From positions 1-64,000 of the forward strand of contig QUIQ01000008.1 of assembly GCA_003480165.1 (NCBI GenBank): 64,000 nt of DNA, written 5' to 3'. Of this stretch, positions 8,580-17,874 are shown one piece after another. The first letter of the stretch is position 1; the number at the start of each line of letters is the position of its first letter. The notes beneath the pieces were generated by a model. That model saw nothing but the letters and a program-made list of their open reading frames with translations, did no database searches and was not told where the DNA came from. The position numbers were made by a program, and so were the translations under genes. Origin of the DNA: Firmicutes bacterium AM41-11 (GTDB lineage Bacteria > Bacillota_I > Bacilli_A > Erysipelotrichales > Erysipelotrichaceae).

Positions 8580-9563
8580 ATGCGTAATGCCATTATTTTG
8601 GCAGCTGGCAAAGGTACACGGATGAAATCGTCGCAATCAAAAGTGATGCATCGATTGATTGACCGGCCTATGTTGGCATATATTATTGACGCTTTACGTG
8701 CGGTCGGAGTTGAACGCATCGTGGTTGTCGTTGGCTATCAAGCAGAAAGCATTAAAGCAGCCTTCCATGATGTAGAATTTGCACTTCAAGAACCTCAATT
8801 GGGTACAGGACATGCAGTGATGCAATGTACACAATTAAAAGATGCCCAGGGAGATACCGTTATTATTTATGGGGACGGACCTTGTATTCAACCAGAAACT
8901 TTAGAACGGTTATTTCAAACCAATAAAGATGCTTCTTGCACTTTATTAACTGCCGAACTGGAAGATGCAGGTGCATATGGTCGTATTGTTCGTGATGCAA
9001 AGGGAAATGTAACTTCGATTGTTGAAGCGAAGGATTGTACAGATCAGCAGAAACAAATTCGTGAAATCAATGCAGGAATGTATTGTTTCAAAAATCAAGA
9101 TCTATTTGAAAATTTGTCGAAACTTCAAACAAATAATGCACAAAATGAGTATTATTTAACCGATATGGTTTCTATTTTGGCAAGCCAGAATAAAAAAGTA
9201 AAAGGCTTGGTTATTGAAAATAGAGATGAGGTAATGGGAATTAATGATTGCTATGAATTAAACAAAGCGTATGTTTGGATGTGCAATCATATTAATACTC
9301 ATTGGATGAAAGAAGGGGTACAAATCGTTGACCCACTTCGTACGGTCATTGGAAAAGATGTAAAGATTGGAAAAGATGTTTTAATTCATCCAAATGTCGA
9401 GATTCTTGGCCAGTCTGTTATCGGCGATGGTGTGGAATTGTTGCCAGGAACGATTGTACATGATGCGACGATCGCATCAAATATCCAAATCGGTCCAATG
9501 TCTTATGTGCATGAATGTTCATGTGACCAATCTATTGGAAGTTTTATCGATTATACGAAATAA
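8580..9563 (+). CDS. glmU: short GlmU (UDP-GlcNAc pyrophosphorylase with truncated acetyltransferase domain)
   Basis: The N-terminal 230 residues carry the nucleotidyltransferase signature LAAGKGTRMKS, GTGHAV and YGDGP. This domain makes UDP-GlcNAc from GlcNAc-1-phosphate and UTP. A left-handed beta-helix begins near residue 255 (DPLRTVIGKDVKIGKDVLIHP) but the protein stops at residue 327, at FIDYTK. Full GlmU is about 455 residues, and the missing part holds the acetyltransferase catalytic His and substrate-binding Lys/Tyr/Asn. No leftover frame follows, as prs begins 21 bases later. Pyrophosphorylase activity is likely; acetyltransferase activity is not. Confidence 0.88.
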   Translation: MRNAIILAAGKGTRMKSSQSKVMHRLIDRPMLAYIIDALRAVGVERIVVVVGYQAESIKAAFHDVEFALQEPQLGTGHAVMQCTQLKDAQGDTVIIYGDGPCIQPETLERLFQTNKDASCTLLTAELEDAGAYGRIVRDAKGNVTSIVEAKDCTDQQKQIREINAGMYCFKNQDLFENLSKLQTNNAQNEYYLTDMVSILASQNKKVKGLVIENRDEVMGINDCYELNKAYVWMCNHINTHWMKEGVQIVDPLRTVIGKDVKIGKDVLIHPNVEILGQSVIGDGVELLPGTIVHDATIASNIQIGPMSYVHECSCDQSIGSFIDYTK

Positions 9564-9584
9564 AATAACAGGAAGGGAAAACTC

Positions 9585-10541
9585 ATGGAAAACACAATTG
9601 TATTCGCTTTATCATCAAGTAAAGAATTAGCTTCTGAAATTTGTCAGGAATTAGGTTTACCTCTAGGTAAAATTGAATTGAATCATTTCGCAGACAAGGA
9701 AATTTTGGTTACACCAAAAGAATCTGTCCGTGGAAAACACGTATATCTTGTACAAAGTACAAATGATCCTGTAAATGATAACTTAATGGAATTATTGATT
9801 GCGATTGATGCTTGTAAGCGTGCTAGTGCACAAACAATCAATGCGATTATTCCTTACTATGGATATGCTCGTCAAGATCGTAAAGCAGCTCCTCGTCAAC
9901 CAATTACCGCAAAATTGGTATCTTCTTTATTGGAACGTGCTGGAGCAGATCGTGTTGTTACGATTGACTTGCATGCAAGGCAAATTCAAGGATTCTTTGA
10001 TGTACCAGCCGATGATATTGCTGCCAATGCATTAATTGGTGATTATTTTAACAACAAAGAAGATCTTGGAGAAGTAGTTGTCGTATCACCAGACCATGGT
10101 GGAGCCGTTCGTGCAAGAAAATTAGCTGAAGTATTGCATGCGCCAATTGCCATTATTGATAAACGTCGTCCAAAACCAAATGTTGCGGTTGCGATGAACT
10201 TAATTGGTGATGTAAAAGATAAAACAGCGATTATTATCGATGATATGGTTGATACCGGTGGAACGATTGCCAGTGGTGTTCAAATGCTGAAAGACCATGG
10301 AGCTAAAAAAGTTTATGTAACATGTTCGCATGCCATTTTATCTGGTCCTGCTATTGAACGTTTAAGAGCAACTGGTTTGGAAGAATTCGTATGTACAAAT
10401 ACGATTGACCAAACAGAAAATAAAAAAGCATTCCCTGAAATGCAAGTATTATCTGTTGCACCATTGTTGTCACGTTTGATTAGTGCAGTAGAATCTAACT
10501 CATCTTTATCTGTTGCACTTGCGCATACGTTTGATGACTAA
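9585..10541 (+). CDS. prs: ribose-phosphate pyrophosphokinase
   Basis: The 318-residue protein contains YYGYARQDRKAAPRQPITAK, the VVSPDHGGAVRARKLAE flexible-loop region and the PRPP-binding signature IIIDDMVDTGGTI. It transfers pyrophosphate from ATP to ribose-5-phosphate to make PRPP. The ribosome binding site GGAAGGGAAAA lies just downstream of glmU, the conserved glmU-prs pairing of Firmicutes. Its stop overlaps the start of the next gene. Confidence 0.97.
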   Translation: MENTIVFALSSSKELASEICQELGLPLGKIELNHFADKEILVTPKESVRGKHVYLVQSTNDPVNDNLMELLIAIDACKRASAQTINAIIPYYGYARQDRKAAPRQPITAKLVSSLLERAGADRVVTIDLHARQIQGFFDVPADDIAANALIGDYFNNKEDLGEVVVVSPDHGGAVRARKLAEVLHAPIAIIDKRRPKPNVAVAMNLIGDVKDKTAIIIDDMVDTGGTIASGVQMLKDHGAKKVYVTCSHAILSGPAIERLRATGLEEFVCTNTIDQTENKKAFPEMQVLSVAPLLSRLISAVESNSSLSVALAHTFDD

Positions 10542-10890
10542 GGTTCTCTTTATTGGATATCCTAAATGTTCAACTTGTAAGAAAGCCTATCAAGCATTGC
10601 AAGATTTAGGTGTCGATTGTACATATCGGGATATCACAAAAGAAAATCCTACCGAAGAAGAAATCACATCTTGGGTGAATCGCGGTGTTCCATTAGCGAA
10701 ACTATTCAATTCAAGTGGTCAGTTGTACCGTCAGATGAATGGAAAAGAAAGACGGAAAACGGATTCGCAAGAACAGCTTATTGCCTGGCTGGCAAGTGAT
10801 GGAATGTTAGTGAAGCGACCTATTGTGATTAGTGATGATCAAATTATTGTAGGAAATAAACTTAGTGAATATAAAAGCCTGTTGAAATAA
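10534..10890 (+). CDS. Spx/ArsC-family thioredoxin-fold protein
   Basis: The 118-residue protein starts TKVLFIGYPKCSTCKKAYQ with a CxxC pair, followed by YRDITKENPTEEEI and the conserved VKRPIVI segment of the ArsC/Spx/YusI superfamily. Members are either thiol-dependent reductases or RNA-polymerase-binding regulators, and the sequence alone does not decide. The ATG overlaps the prs stop codon, so translation is probably coupled; an in-frame ATG-like start further upstream would lie inside prs. Confidence 0.75.
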   Translation: MTKVLFIGYPKCSTCKKAYQALQDLGVDCTYRDITKENPTEEEITSWVNRGVPLAKLFNSSGQLYRQMNGKERRKTDSQEQLIAWLASDGMLVKRPIVISDDQIIVGNKLSEYKSLLK

Positions 10891-10902
10891 CAGGCTTTTT
10901 TT
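10873..10902. terminator. bidirectional terminator between the ArsC-like gene and tatD
   Basis: AAAAGCCTGTT pairs with AACAGGCTTTTT, with A and T runs on opposite sides, so it can stop transcription from both convergent genes. Confidence 0.9.
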
Positions 10903-11650
10903 ACGCGAAAATAGATGCATAGTTGGTTTCGATTTGTTTGCAGACTTCAGCTAAATCCATACCTTTTAGTTCGGCAATTTTCTTTGCGACATATTGTACA
11001 TACATAGGTTCATTTTGATGACCTCGGAATGGTTCGGGACACATATAAGGGCTATCGGTTTCGGTTAATAGGCGATCTAGTGGACATTCTTTGGCAATGT
11101 TAACTGCTTTTCGGGCATTTTTAAAAGTAACGGGTCCGGCTAAGGAAATGAAACTGTCCATTTCCAGACATTGGCGTAATATTTCTAAGGAACCAGAGAA
11201 ACAATGAAAGATTATTTTGGTTTTTGCATGTTCTTTTAAGATGGATAAACAATCTTTTGTCGCATCTCGCATATGAATAGAGATAGGTAGATTTGCCTGA
11301 TTTGCCATTTCTATTTGGCGAATAAATACTTCTTTTTGGGTGTCTTTGAAAGTATCATCCCAATGATAATCCAAACCGATTTCGCCGAGACAGTCAATCT
11401 GATTGGTATCAATTGCTGCCTGTAAGATTTGGTAATGGTTTTCGCTTATCTCTTTGGCATCACCCGGAAACCAGCCCCAGGCAATTTTAAATCGCGCATC
11501 TTTCTCTTTAATGGGTAAGGCTCGAAGGAATTCTTCTTGATTGGTACACATGATCATAGCTCCAGAGAGTTCCTGCATGTTTTGAATGACTTCTTCTTTA
11601 CGATTATATAAATCATCACAAGTAATGTGACAATGACTATCAATATACAT
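10901..11650 (-). CDS. tatD: TatD family metal-dependent DNase
   Basis: The 249-residue protein has MYIDSHCHI, GEIGLDYHWD, QIEMANQANLPISIHMRDA, IIFHCFSG and LTETDSPY, the metal-binding and active-site motifs of TatD-type TIM-barrel hydrolases. These enzymes act as 3'-5' exonucleases or D-aminoacyl hydrolases. I placed the start at 11650, where AGGAGGATGAAAAG precedes MYIDSHCH. The longer open frame overlaps the divergent gene. Confidence 0.9.
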   Translation of the reverse strand: MYIDSHCHITCDDLYNRKEEVIQNMQELSGAMIMCTNQEEFLRALPIKEKDARFKIAWGWFPGDAKEISENHYQILQAAIDTNQIDCLGEIGLDYHWDDTFKDTQKEVFIRQIEMANQANLPISIHMRDATKDCLSILKEHAKTKIIFHCFSGSLEILRQCLEMDSFISLAGPVTFKNARKAVNIAKECPLDRLLTETDSPYMCPEPFRGHQNEPMYVQYVAKKIAELKGMDLAEVCKQIETNYASIFA

Positions 11651-11699
11651 CTTTTCATCCTCCTGTGATATGATTAATCTTACGAAAAGGAGATTGTCC

Positions 11700-12101
11700 A
11701 TGCAAGTAGAAGTTTCACTCAAAGTCAGTGCGGAAGAGTTTTATCAATTGTTGATTTCATCCTTACAGGAAGAAGTAGAAATGGTAACCCATAAGAAATA
11801 TACGGAAGATCAATTGAGTGGTCTTCGTTACAAAAAGAAAAGCCATGCCCAAGGTCAGACAGTAAAGATTCATGTAGGAAAATTGATTTCGAATAAACAT
11901 TATGAGAATTCTTTTGCGATTCATGAAATATCAACGCATGTAACTTATGATTTAGAACCTACGGGACCATTGAGCTGCAAGGTTTTATATAAAGAACAAT
12001 ATTCAAAAAAGCCCAAAGCATCTTTGTTGAATCCGCCACAGCGAAGAGCGAAAAAGATGATTCGAGCTTGTGAGAAATATATTATTGATCATCGCGGATA
12101 G
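11700..12101 (+). CDS. DUF3284 family protein
   Basis: The 133-residue protein (VEVSLKVSAEEFYQLLISSLQEEV... to YIIDHRG) matches the pattern of DUF3284, a small START/SRPBCC-like family common in Firmicutes and sometimes beside PTS genes. No such neighbour exists here. The ATG at 11700 has AAAAGGAGATTG upstream. It is divergent from tatD with only 49 bases between, which must hold both promoters. Confidence 0.6.
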   Translation: MQVEVSLKVSAEEFYQLLISSLQEEVEMVTHKKYTEDQLSGLRYKKKSHAQGQTVKIHVGKLISNKHYENSFAIHEISTHVTYDLEPTGPLSCKVLYKEQYSKKPKASLLNPPQRRAKKMIRACEKYIIDHRG

Positions 12102-12128
12102 CGTTTATTCGCGAATATCGCTTTTTTT
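12100..12128. terminator. convergent terminator
   Basis: AGCG and CGCT flank the palindrome TATTCGCGAATA, and seven Ts follow on the + strand. It lies between the convergent DUF3284 and glucosaminidase genes. Confidence 0.7.
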
Positions 12129-13559
12129 GACGTAAGCTTTTGCGTTATTATAGGATGCCTTCACATCACTTGTGTGATTTTGGATAGGGGTCTCGCTGGC
12201 AACTTCTATTTTATTGCCGGCGTTTTTTATTTTTAAGAAGCTTACTGTGGCACCGGCTTTATAGCTGTATAATACCGAACCACTTGCATCATATACATCG
12301 ATATCTTTTTTGGCCTGGAAACAAATAAGATTGTTTTTCTTATAGATTTCAGGTTCTAAAGAATAATACATTGCAGCATTTTTTTCGCCCCAGTATGGAT
12401 CGGAAGCATAATCGACATTGATTCCGCTGGCCTTATCTCCAAACCAGGAACCATGATAGCGACTATCTTGTGGATTCGCAAAACCCTTTTGGATGAAGTC
12501 GTAGGCATGGGAGTTGATGCATTGTTTTACCGAAGAATAACTGTTTGCCGAATCCGGACTGGAATCGTATACGGCATGTCCAAAGAGATTGTTGTTGTTT
12601 AAGGCAATGGAACTGCGCCCATAATTACTTTCATTACAAGCTAGCGAAAACATCATAGCGGCATTAACACCATATTTCTTTTGGGCTTGAATAAAGAGGT
12701 TTCCAGCGTTGTATAAGGCCGAAGAATTATCTTCTACTTGGGCAAGGTTTCGTAAATAGGCACTATATGATGTTGTGGACAGATTACTTTTTGAACGATG
12801 CGGCATATATTGATAATAGTTATAGTAAGCACTCTTATTGGCAGCGTGGGTAACGGAGCCGGCTTTGATATCTCGGGCATATGTATTCAAAGACGTATAG
12901 AACCAGTGTCCGTCATAGGAATAATAGTAAGTGTTTTCTTTTAATCCTTCTGGAGCAGGGCCAATGCCATATTTTGCAACATGGTTATCGACGACACTTG
13001 TTGAAATAGCGTGCATCAAGGTACCATCTTTCACATAATAATATGAAGTATGTACATTGTTGCTGCAAAAATATAGTTGAATATCGCTTGTATTTACCCA
13101 GGCCGTTACACCACTTAATAACATTTTTATTTTCGTGCCATCTCGAGAAGTATCTAGATATAAGGCGTCAGCGCCATAGTTTCCATTGGTATAGCCTTGT
13201 TGATCACTGCCGTCAATGGTATAAGTGGTATTTTCAGAAACGTTTTTGGTCTTCAAATTTACAATACCATGGTTTAATGCAACAATGTTTCCATCCTTAT
13301 CGGAAACACAGATTAATTCGGAGTCAGACTTCATCATCTCATGCTTAGCTAGAATGAAATGATGGTAGGTGTTTAAGACTTCGCGCTTTCCGCTTGTGTA
13401 GTCGATAACTTCAAAAGTTCCATCTTCGGTTGCTTTAAAGCCAACGAAAACAGCTAGAAATATAAAAAGCATTGCGAAAATAAATAATGGCAAGATAGGT
13501 CGCTTTTGTTTTTTTGCTCTTCTTTTTGGAGAAGTTCTTTTCCTTCTTTTCTTACTCAT
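12105..13559 (-). CDS. membrane-anchored N-acetylglucosaminidase (cell-wall hydrolase)
   Basis: The 484-residue protein starts with a very basic tail (KKRRKRTSPKRRAKKQKR) and one membrane helix at about residues 25-46. A long outer region follows. A glucosaminidase domain comes next, with NAAMMFSLACNESNYGRSSIALNNNNLFGH near residue 300, where the Glu of ACNESNYG is the expected catalytic acid. An SH3-like segment closes the protein. It should cut GlcNAc-MurNAc bonds in peptidoglycan during growth or separation. It is transcribed away from prfA. Confidence 0.82.
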   Translation of the reverse strand: MSKKRRKRTSPKRRAKKQKRPILPLFIFAMLFIFLAVFVGFKATEDGTFEVIDYTSGKREVLNTYHHFILAKHEMMKSDSELICVSDKDGNIVALNHGIVNLKTKNVSENTTYTIDGSDQQGYTNGNYGADALYLDTSRDGTKIKMLLSGVTAWVNTSDIQLYFCSNNVHTSYYYVKDGTLMHAISTSVVDNHVAKYGIGPAPEGLKENTYYYSYDGHWFYTSLNTYARDIKAGSVTHAANKSAYYNYYQYMPHRSKSNLSTTSYSAYLRNLAQVEDNSSALYNAGNLFIQAQKKYGVNAAMMFSLACNESNYGRSSIALNNNNLFGHAVYDSSPDSANSYSSVKQCINSHAYDFIQKGFANPQDSRYHGSWFGDKASGINVDYASDPYWGEKNAAMYYSLEPEIYKKNNLICFQAKKDIDVYDASGSVLYSYKAGATVSFLKIKNAGNKIEVASETPIQNHTSDVKASYNNAKAYVKKSDIRE

Positions 13560-13644
13560 ATACCCTATTTTATCAAAAATGAATTAAAGTGTCATTTGTT
13601 TGGCAATCATGGTATATTATTATGGTTGAAAGGTTAGGTACAGT

Positions 13645-14724
13645 ATGTCAAAAATGGAAGATCGTTTAGACGGAATGGTTGAACGTTATAATGAAATTAA
13701 TGATAAGATGATGGATAATACGATTGTATCCGATCGTAAAGCAATGGCTAAATTAGGTCGTGAACAACGTGAATTAACGCCAATTATCGAAGTATATCAA
13801 GAGTATAAACAAGCAAAACAGGAATTGGCAGATGCCAAAGAATTATCTAAAGAAGATGATAAAGAAATTCGTGAAATGGCATTGATGGAAGTTGAAGAAT
13901 TAGAACCTAAAATTCAAGATTATTTAGATCGTCTTGAAATCTTGTTAGTACCAAAAGATCCAAACGATTCTCATAACTGTATCATTGAGATTCGTGGAGC
14001 TGCTGGTGGTGATGAAGGAAATATCTTTGCGGGTGATTTATTCCGTATGTATGTGAAGTATTGTGAAACAAAAGGATGGCGCACGGAAGTAATTGAAAGT
14101 GAACCATCGGAAGCTGGAGGCTATTCTTTGATTTCTTTTAAAGTGAATGGCGAAGGCGCATATGGAACATTTAAATTCGAAAGTGGATCACATCGTGTAC
14201 AACGTGTGCCTAAGACAGAATCCCAAGGTCGTATTCATACATCTACCGCAACGGTATTGTGTATGCCAGAAATCGAAGAAGATGATTTTGAGATTGATAT
14301 GAACGACTTGGAAATCTCTACGATGCGATCATCAGGTGCTGGAGGACAGCATATCAATAAGACCGATTCAGCGGTCCGTATTTTACACAAACCAACTGGT
14401 ATTGTTGTAAAGTGTCAAGATGGTCGTAGCCAACATGAAAATAGAGCCACTGCCCTAATGACAATTCGTGCCCGTATTTATGAAGCACATCAAGAAGAGT
14501 TGGAAGCAAAGAACGAAAAAGAGCGTATGTCAAAAATCGGTACCGGAGATCGTGCTGAAAAGATTCGTACATACAACTATCCGCAAAACCGTGTAACGGA
14601 TCATCGTATTGGCTATTCTGTGAATCAATTAGATCGTATTATGGATGGAAGATTGGATGATTTAATGCAAGCTCTTGCCTTAGCAGATCAACAGGCAAAG
14701 ATTGCAGGAGAAAGCCAAGCATGA
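13645..14724 (+). CDS. prfA: peptide chain release factor 1
   Basis: The 359-residue protein has the catalytic GGQ loop in [19 protein letters not shown], the [15 protein letters not shown] segment ([18 protein letters not shown]) and the [13 protein letters not shown] tail of RF1. It ends translation at UAA and UAG. The stop overlaps prmC by four bases (ATGA), which couples the factor to the enzyme that methylates its GGQ glutamine. Confidence 0.97.
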   Translation: MSKMEDRLDGMVERYNEINDKMMDNTIVSDRKAMAKLGREQRELTPIIEVYQEYKQAKQELADAKELSKEDDKEIREMALMEVEELEPKIQDYLDRLEILLVPKDPNDSHNCIIEIRGAAGGDEGNIFAGDLFRMYVKYCETKGWRTEVIESEPSEAGGYSLISFKVNGEGAYGTFKFESGSHRVQRVPKTESQGRIHTSTATVLCMPEIEEDDFEIDMNDLEISTMRSSGAGGQHINKTDSAVRILHKPTGIVVKCQDGRSQHENRATALMTIRARIYEAHQEELEAKNEKERMSKIGTGDRAEKIRTYNYPQNRVTDHRIGYSVNQLDRIMDGRLDDLMQALALADQQAKIAGESQA

Positions 14725-15569
14725 CATTCCATGAATTGTTAAATGAAGCAAAAGAACGTTTGTATCAAGCTGGTCAAGGAGAACAAGCTGCCCAAGTTTT
14801 GATGGTCGAGTATTGCCGTCAAAGAAACATTAACTTATATATGGAAATGGATCAGCCAATGCCAGAAGATCTCGAAGTGGATTATCTGGAAGCTGTGCAT
14901 AAAATGGAGTTAGGACAACCTTTAGGCTATGTGCTTGGCTATGAATGTTTTTATGGCTATGACTTTAAAGTCAATGAGGATGTATTGATTCCAAGACCAG
15001 AAACCGAAGAACTAGTTGGTTTAGTTTTGTCCTTATATGATGATAAGTTTAGCGATAAAGAAAATGTACAAGTATTCGATGTAGCGACTGGTTCAGGTGC
15101 TATTGGTATTTCTTTAAATTTGGAAGAGTCTAAATTAAATGTGATCTGTACAGATATTTCGAAAGCAGCTTTAGAAGTAGCATCAGAAAATAATCAAAAG
15201 CTGGGTGCCCATGTAAACTTCCTTTGTGGGAACATGTTGGATCCCTTAATTGATCGGCAATTAAAGTGTGATATTTTGGTTTGTAACCCACCTTATATTC
15301 CAAGTGAAGAAACAATGGAACATAGTGTTGTAGATTATGAACCCCATGTTGCGTTATTTGGTGGGGAAGATGGTTTAAAGTTTTATCGCGATGTATTTGA
15401 AAAAGCCCATCTTGTTTTAAATCCAAATGCTTTTTTAGCCTTTGAGATGGGATTTAACCAAGGGCAAGCTTTGACTAAGTTGGGAAAAGAGTACTTCCCG
15501 GATGCGATTATTACGGTTCATAAAGACATGAGTGGTAAAGATCGTATGTTAACAATTGAAACAAAATAG
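14721..15569 (+). CDS. prmC: release factor glutamine N5-methyltransferase
   Basis: The 282-residue protein has the SAM-binding [13 protein letters not shown] and the catalytic [12 protein letters not shown] motif of PrmC, with an N-terminal helical domain ending in RPETEELV. It methylates the GGQ glutamine of RF1 and RF2. The ATGA overlap with prfA makes the order prfA-prmC a coupled operon. Confidence 0.96.
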   Translation: MTFHELLNEAKERLYQAGQGEQAAQVLMVEYCRQRNINLYMEMDQPMPEDLEVDYLEAVHKMELGQPLGYVLGYECFYGYDFKVNEDVLIPRPETEELVGLVLSLYDDKFSDKENVQVFDVATGSGAIGISLNLEESKLNVICTDISKAALEVASENNQKLGAHVNFLCGNMLDPLIDRQLKCDILVCNPPYIPSEETMEHSVVDYEPHVALFGGEDGLKFYRDVFEKAHLVLNPNAFLAFEMGFNQGQALTKLGKEYFPDAIITVHKDMSGKDRMLTIETK

Positions 15570-15592
15570 AAGTGCCAAATTGGCACTTTTTG
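15570..15592 (+). terminator. terminator after prmC
   Basis: AGTGCCA pairs with TGGCACT and five Ts follow. Confidence 0.85.
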
Positions 15593-15633
15593 AGTATAAT
15601 AAGTTGTGCCTAACAGAGGAAAGAAGTGAAAAT

Positions 15634-16503
15634 ATGAAAATGAGTAAAAATGCACCATGTTGGTGTGGATCAAAGAAAAAGTATAAACATTGCCATGAAG
15701 AATGGGATAACACAGTTAACGTATTAAGATTACAAGGACAAATTGTTCCAGAACATCATTTGATTAAAAGTCCTGACGATATTAAATGGATCAAAAAAGC
15801 CGCTGTCATTAATAATGGAATTCTAGATGAATTAGAACATATGATTCATCCAGGTATGACAACTTTAGAAATTGACCAATTTGTATATGACTATACAACC
15901 AGTCATGGTGGAATCCCTGCTGATTTAGGGTATGAAGGATATCCAAAGAGTGTATGTACATCGGTTAATAACGAAATTTGTCATGGTATCCCAAGTGATA
16001 AAGTCGTTTTAAAAGAAGGTGATATTGTCAATGTGGATTGCACGACAATCTTTCACCGCCATTATGCCGATGCCAGTCGGATGTACTGTGTGGGAAAAGT
16101 TGATCCCGAAGCACAGCGCTTGGTGGATGTAACCAAAGAGTGTTTGGAAGTTGGAAAAGCAGCCGTTCGCCCTTGGGGACATGTTGGTGATATTGGTGCA
16201 GCTATTCAAGAACATGCGCATAAAAATGGATATACGGTTGTACGTGAATTCTGTGGTCATGGTGTAGGAAATGGTTTCCATGAAGATCCATATGTGATGC
16301 ATTATGGTATTGCAGGAACGGGTATGGTATTGGCTCCAGGTATGGTATTCACGATTGAACCTATGATCAATCAAGGTAAAGCCAGCTTATTTGTTGATGA
16401 AAAGAATGGATGGACAGCTTATACTTCCGATGGAAAATTAAGTGCACAATGGGAAAATACTTTGTTGGTAACTGAACATGGTATTGAAGTATTAGCTTGG
16501 TAA
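15634..16503 (+). CDS. map: methionine aminopeptidase with N-terminal SEC-C zinc motif
   Basis: The 289-residue protein opens with a SEC-C motif (CWCGSKKKYKHCHEEW), which binds zinc, and continues as a type I methionyl aminopeptidase. Metal ligands are visible in VNVDCTTIFHRHYADASRMY (Asp, Asp), FCGHGVGNGFHEDP (His), FTIEPMIN (Glu) and WENTLLVTEHG (Glu). It removes the initiator Met from new proteins. SEC-C extended forms are a known variant. The ATG at 15634 follows AGAGGAAAGAAG. Confidence 0.95.
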   Translation: MKMSKNAPCWCGSKKKYKHCHEEWDNTVNVLRLQGQIVPEHHLIKSPDDIKWIKKAAVINNGILDELEHMIHPGMTTLEIDQFVYDYTTSHGGIPADLGYEGYPKSVCTSVNNEICHGIPSDKVVLKEGDIVNVDCTTIFHRHYADASRMYCVGKVDPEAQRLVDVTKECLEVGKAAVRPWGHVGDIGAAIQEHAHKNGYTVVREFCGHGVGNGFHEDPYVMHYGIAGTGMVLAPGMVFTIEPMINQGKASLFVDEKNGWTAYTSDGKLSAQWENTLLVTEHGIEVLAW

Positions 16504-16529
16504 ACTCGTAATTTTGTTACGAGTTTTTT
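16503..16529 (+). terminator. terminator after map
   Basis: AACTCGTAA pairs with TTACGAGTT and a T run follows. Confidence 0.88.
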
Positions 16530-16591
16530 GTCGTGACTGCACAAGAATGTATGCGCTGTCAAGTGAAAAATAAGTGAAATTGGGCAAAAAT

Positions 16592-16620
16592 TTGCATTTT
16601 ATATGGGATGTGCTTATTAT
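16592..16620 (+). promoter_or_regulatory. sigma-A-like promoter
   Basis: TTGCAT at 16592 and TATTAT at 16615 are 17 bases apart and lie upstream of the small gene starting at 16648. Confidence 0.55.
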
Positions 16621-16647
16621 ATCTTTTGAAGAAAGGAAAAAATTCAA

Positions 16648-16965
16648 ATGGCAACAAATAAAGCAAAGTGGACACAAGAACAATATGCTACTCGTTTACA
16701 AGAAATGAAACAAGAAGCACATGATAAAATGTGGTTATATATTGAAGTGAACGCAAAAGAATTTATGGAAGAATGCGAACCAAAAGTGAAGAACTTAAGC
16801 CCTTGTTGTAAAGCAATGTTAGCTGCAATGCTTGAAGGGGATGGATTTATCGTTGAACCAAAAATTCGTACAAAAGTAGCTGGTGCTCTTACTGTACGTT
16901 ACTATGTAGATAACTTGGATCCAAGTCGTAGAACGTATCAAGAAGCTTTAAAAGATCAACAATAG
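16648..16965 (+). CDS. small conserved-looking protein of unknown function
   Basis: The 105-residue soluble protein is rich in K and E, with one cysteine cluster (LSPCCKAML). I do not recognise a family. A clear promoter, a GAAAGGAAAA site and a terminator surround it, and codon use matches the host, so it is very likely a real, independently transcribed gene. Confidence 0.7.
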   Translation: MATNKAKWTQEQYATRLQEMKQEAHDKMWLYIEVNAKEFMEECEPKVKNLSPCCKAMLAAMLEGDGFIVEPKIRTKVAGALTVRYYVDNLDPSRRTYQEALKDQQ

Positions 16966-16973
16966 ATGAAAAA

Positions 16974-17000
16974 AAATCAGGATGCTTTCCTGATTTTTTA
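16974..17000. terminator. bidirectional terminator
   Basis: AATCAGGA pairs with TCCTGATT, with an A run before and a T run after. It lies between two convergent genes. Confidence 0.88.
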
Positions 17001-17795
17001 TATGATACCTAGTTTTTCAAAGGCATATTGTAGACCATTGTCGGAAATATCCGTGGTCACAAAGTCCGTTTTTTCTTGAATTTCTTTTTTGGCATTTCCC
17101 ATGGCAACGGAAATGTCTGCGACATCAAACATGGTTAAATCGTTTTCGCTATCTCCCAAGGCTACGGTTTCATACGCATTGTTAAAATATTGTTTTAATG
17201 TTTGAATGGCCGTTCCTTTATTGTGTTTCGCATTGGTGATTTCTCCGCTGTCTAGTCCAAACATCGTTAGTTCAGAATCAGGTTCAACACCTTTTTGTAT
17301 AGTGGAAATATCTACCCCATTTGGATTACAGAGGAAGATTTTCATAAATTGATTATAGTCTTCTTTGGTGGCTTGACTGATATCTTCTAGAATCATGAAA
17401 CGCCGTAAAGCTTCATTGTTGGCATCTTCTGCGATGGTTTTGGCGAAACAACTATGATTGATTGGATCTTGATAAACGCGATGGCTTCCTTCCATAGAAA
17501 CCCCAACGTGATGTTTTAATAGATAGCTTGTCATCTTTTTTACACTATGTGCGGGTAATGGATCAAAGAGAATGGTTTTATCACCTACATATATTTCGCT
17601 TCCTGCGGAAAAACAATGTCCGGTTAGTTGTAAAGGAAGTAAACTTGTTATGGCTTCACAATAGGTTCTTCCTGTATTTGCAAATATTTTATGTCCGTTT
17701 TTCTTTGCTTGTAAGATGGCAGATAAGGCGGATAAAGGGACTTTTTCATTGTTCCATAACGTGCCATCCAAGTCTAAAAAAATTAATTTCTTCAT
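16998..17795 (-). CDS. Cof-type HAD-IIB family hydrolase
   Basis: The 265-residue protein has the HAD nucleophile motif FLDLDGTLW, motif II NTGRTY and the GDSENDLTMFDVADISVAMGNA motif IV of Cof-like phosphatases, with a type IIB cap between. These dephosphorylate sugar phosphates or flavin intermediates; the substrate is not predictable. It is read convergently with the preceding small gene. Confidence 0.9.
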   Translation of the reverse strand: MKKLIFLDLDGTLWNNEKVPLSALSAILQAKKNGHKIFANTGRTYCEAITSLLPLQLTGHCFSAGSEIYVGDKTILFDPLPAHSVKKMTSYLLKHHVGVSMEGSHRVYQDPINHSCFAKTIAEDANNEALRRFMILEDISQATKEDYNQFMKIFLCNPNGVDISTIQKGVEPDSELTMFGLDSGEITNAKHNKGTAIQTLKQYFNNAYETVALGDSENDLTMFDVADISVAMGNAKKEIQEKTDFVTTDISDNGLQYAFEKLGII

Positions 17796-17874
17796 TCTAT
17801 CCCTTCCTTTCGATTAGTTCCATTATCTGTTATTTTGCGTTTAAATTCAATGCAAAAAAGGGTAAAATGAGCTT

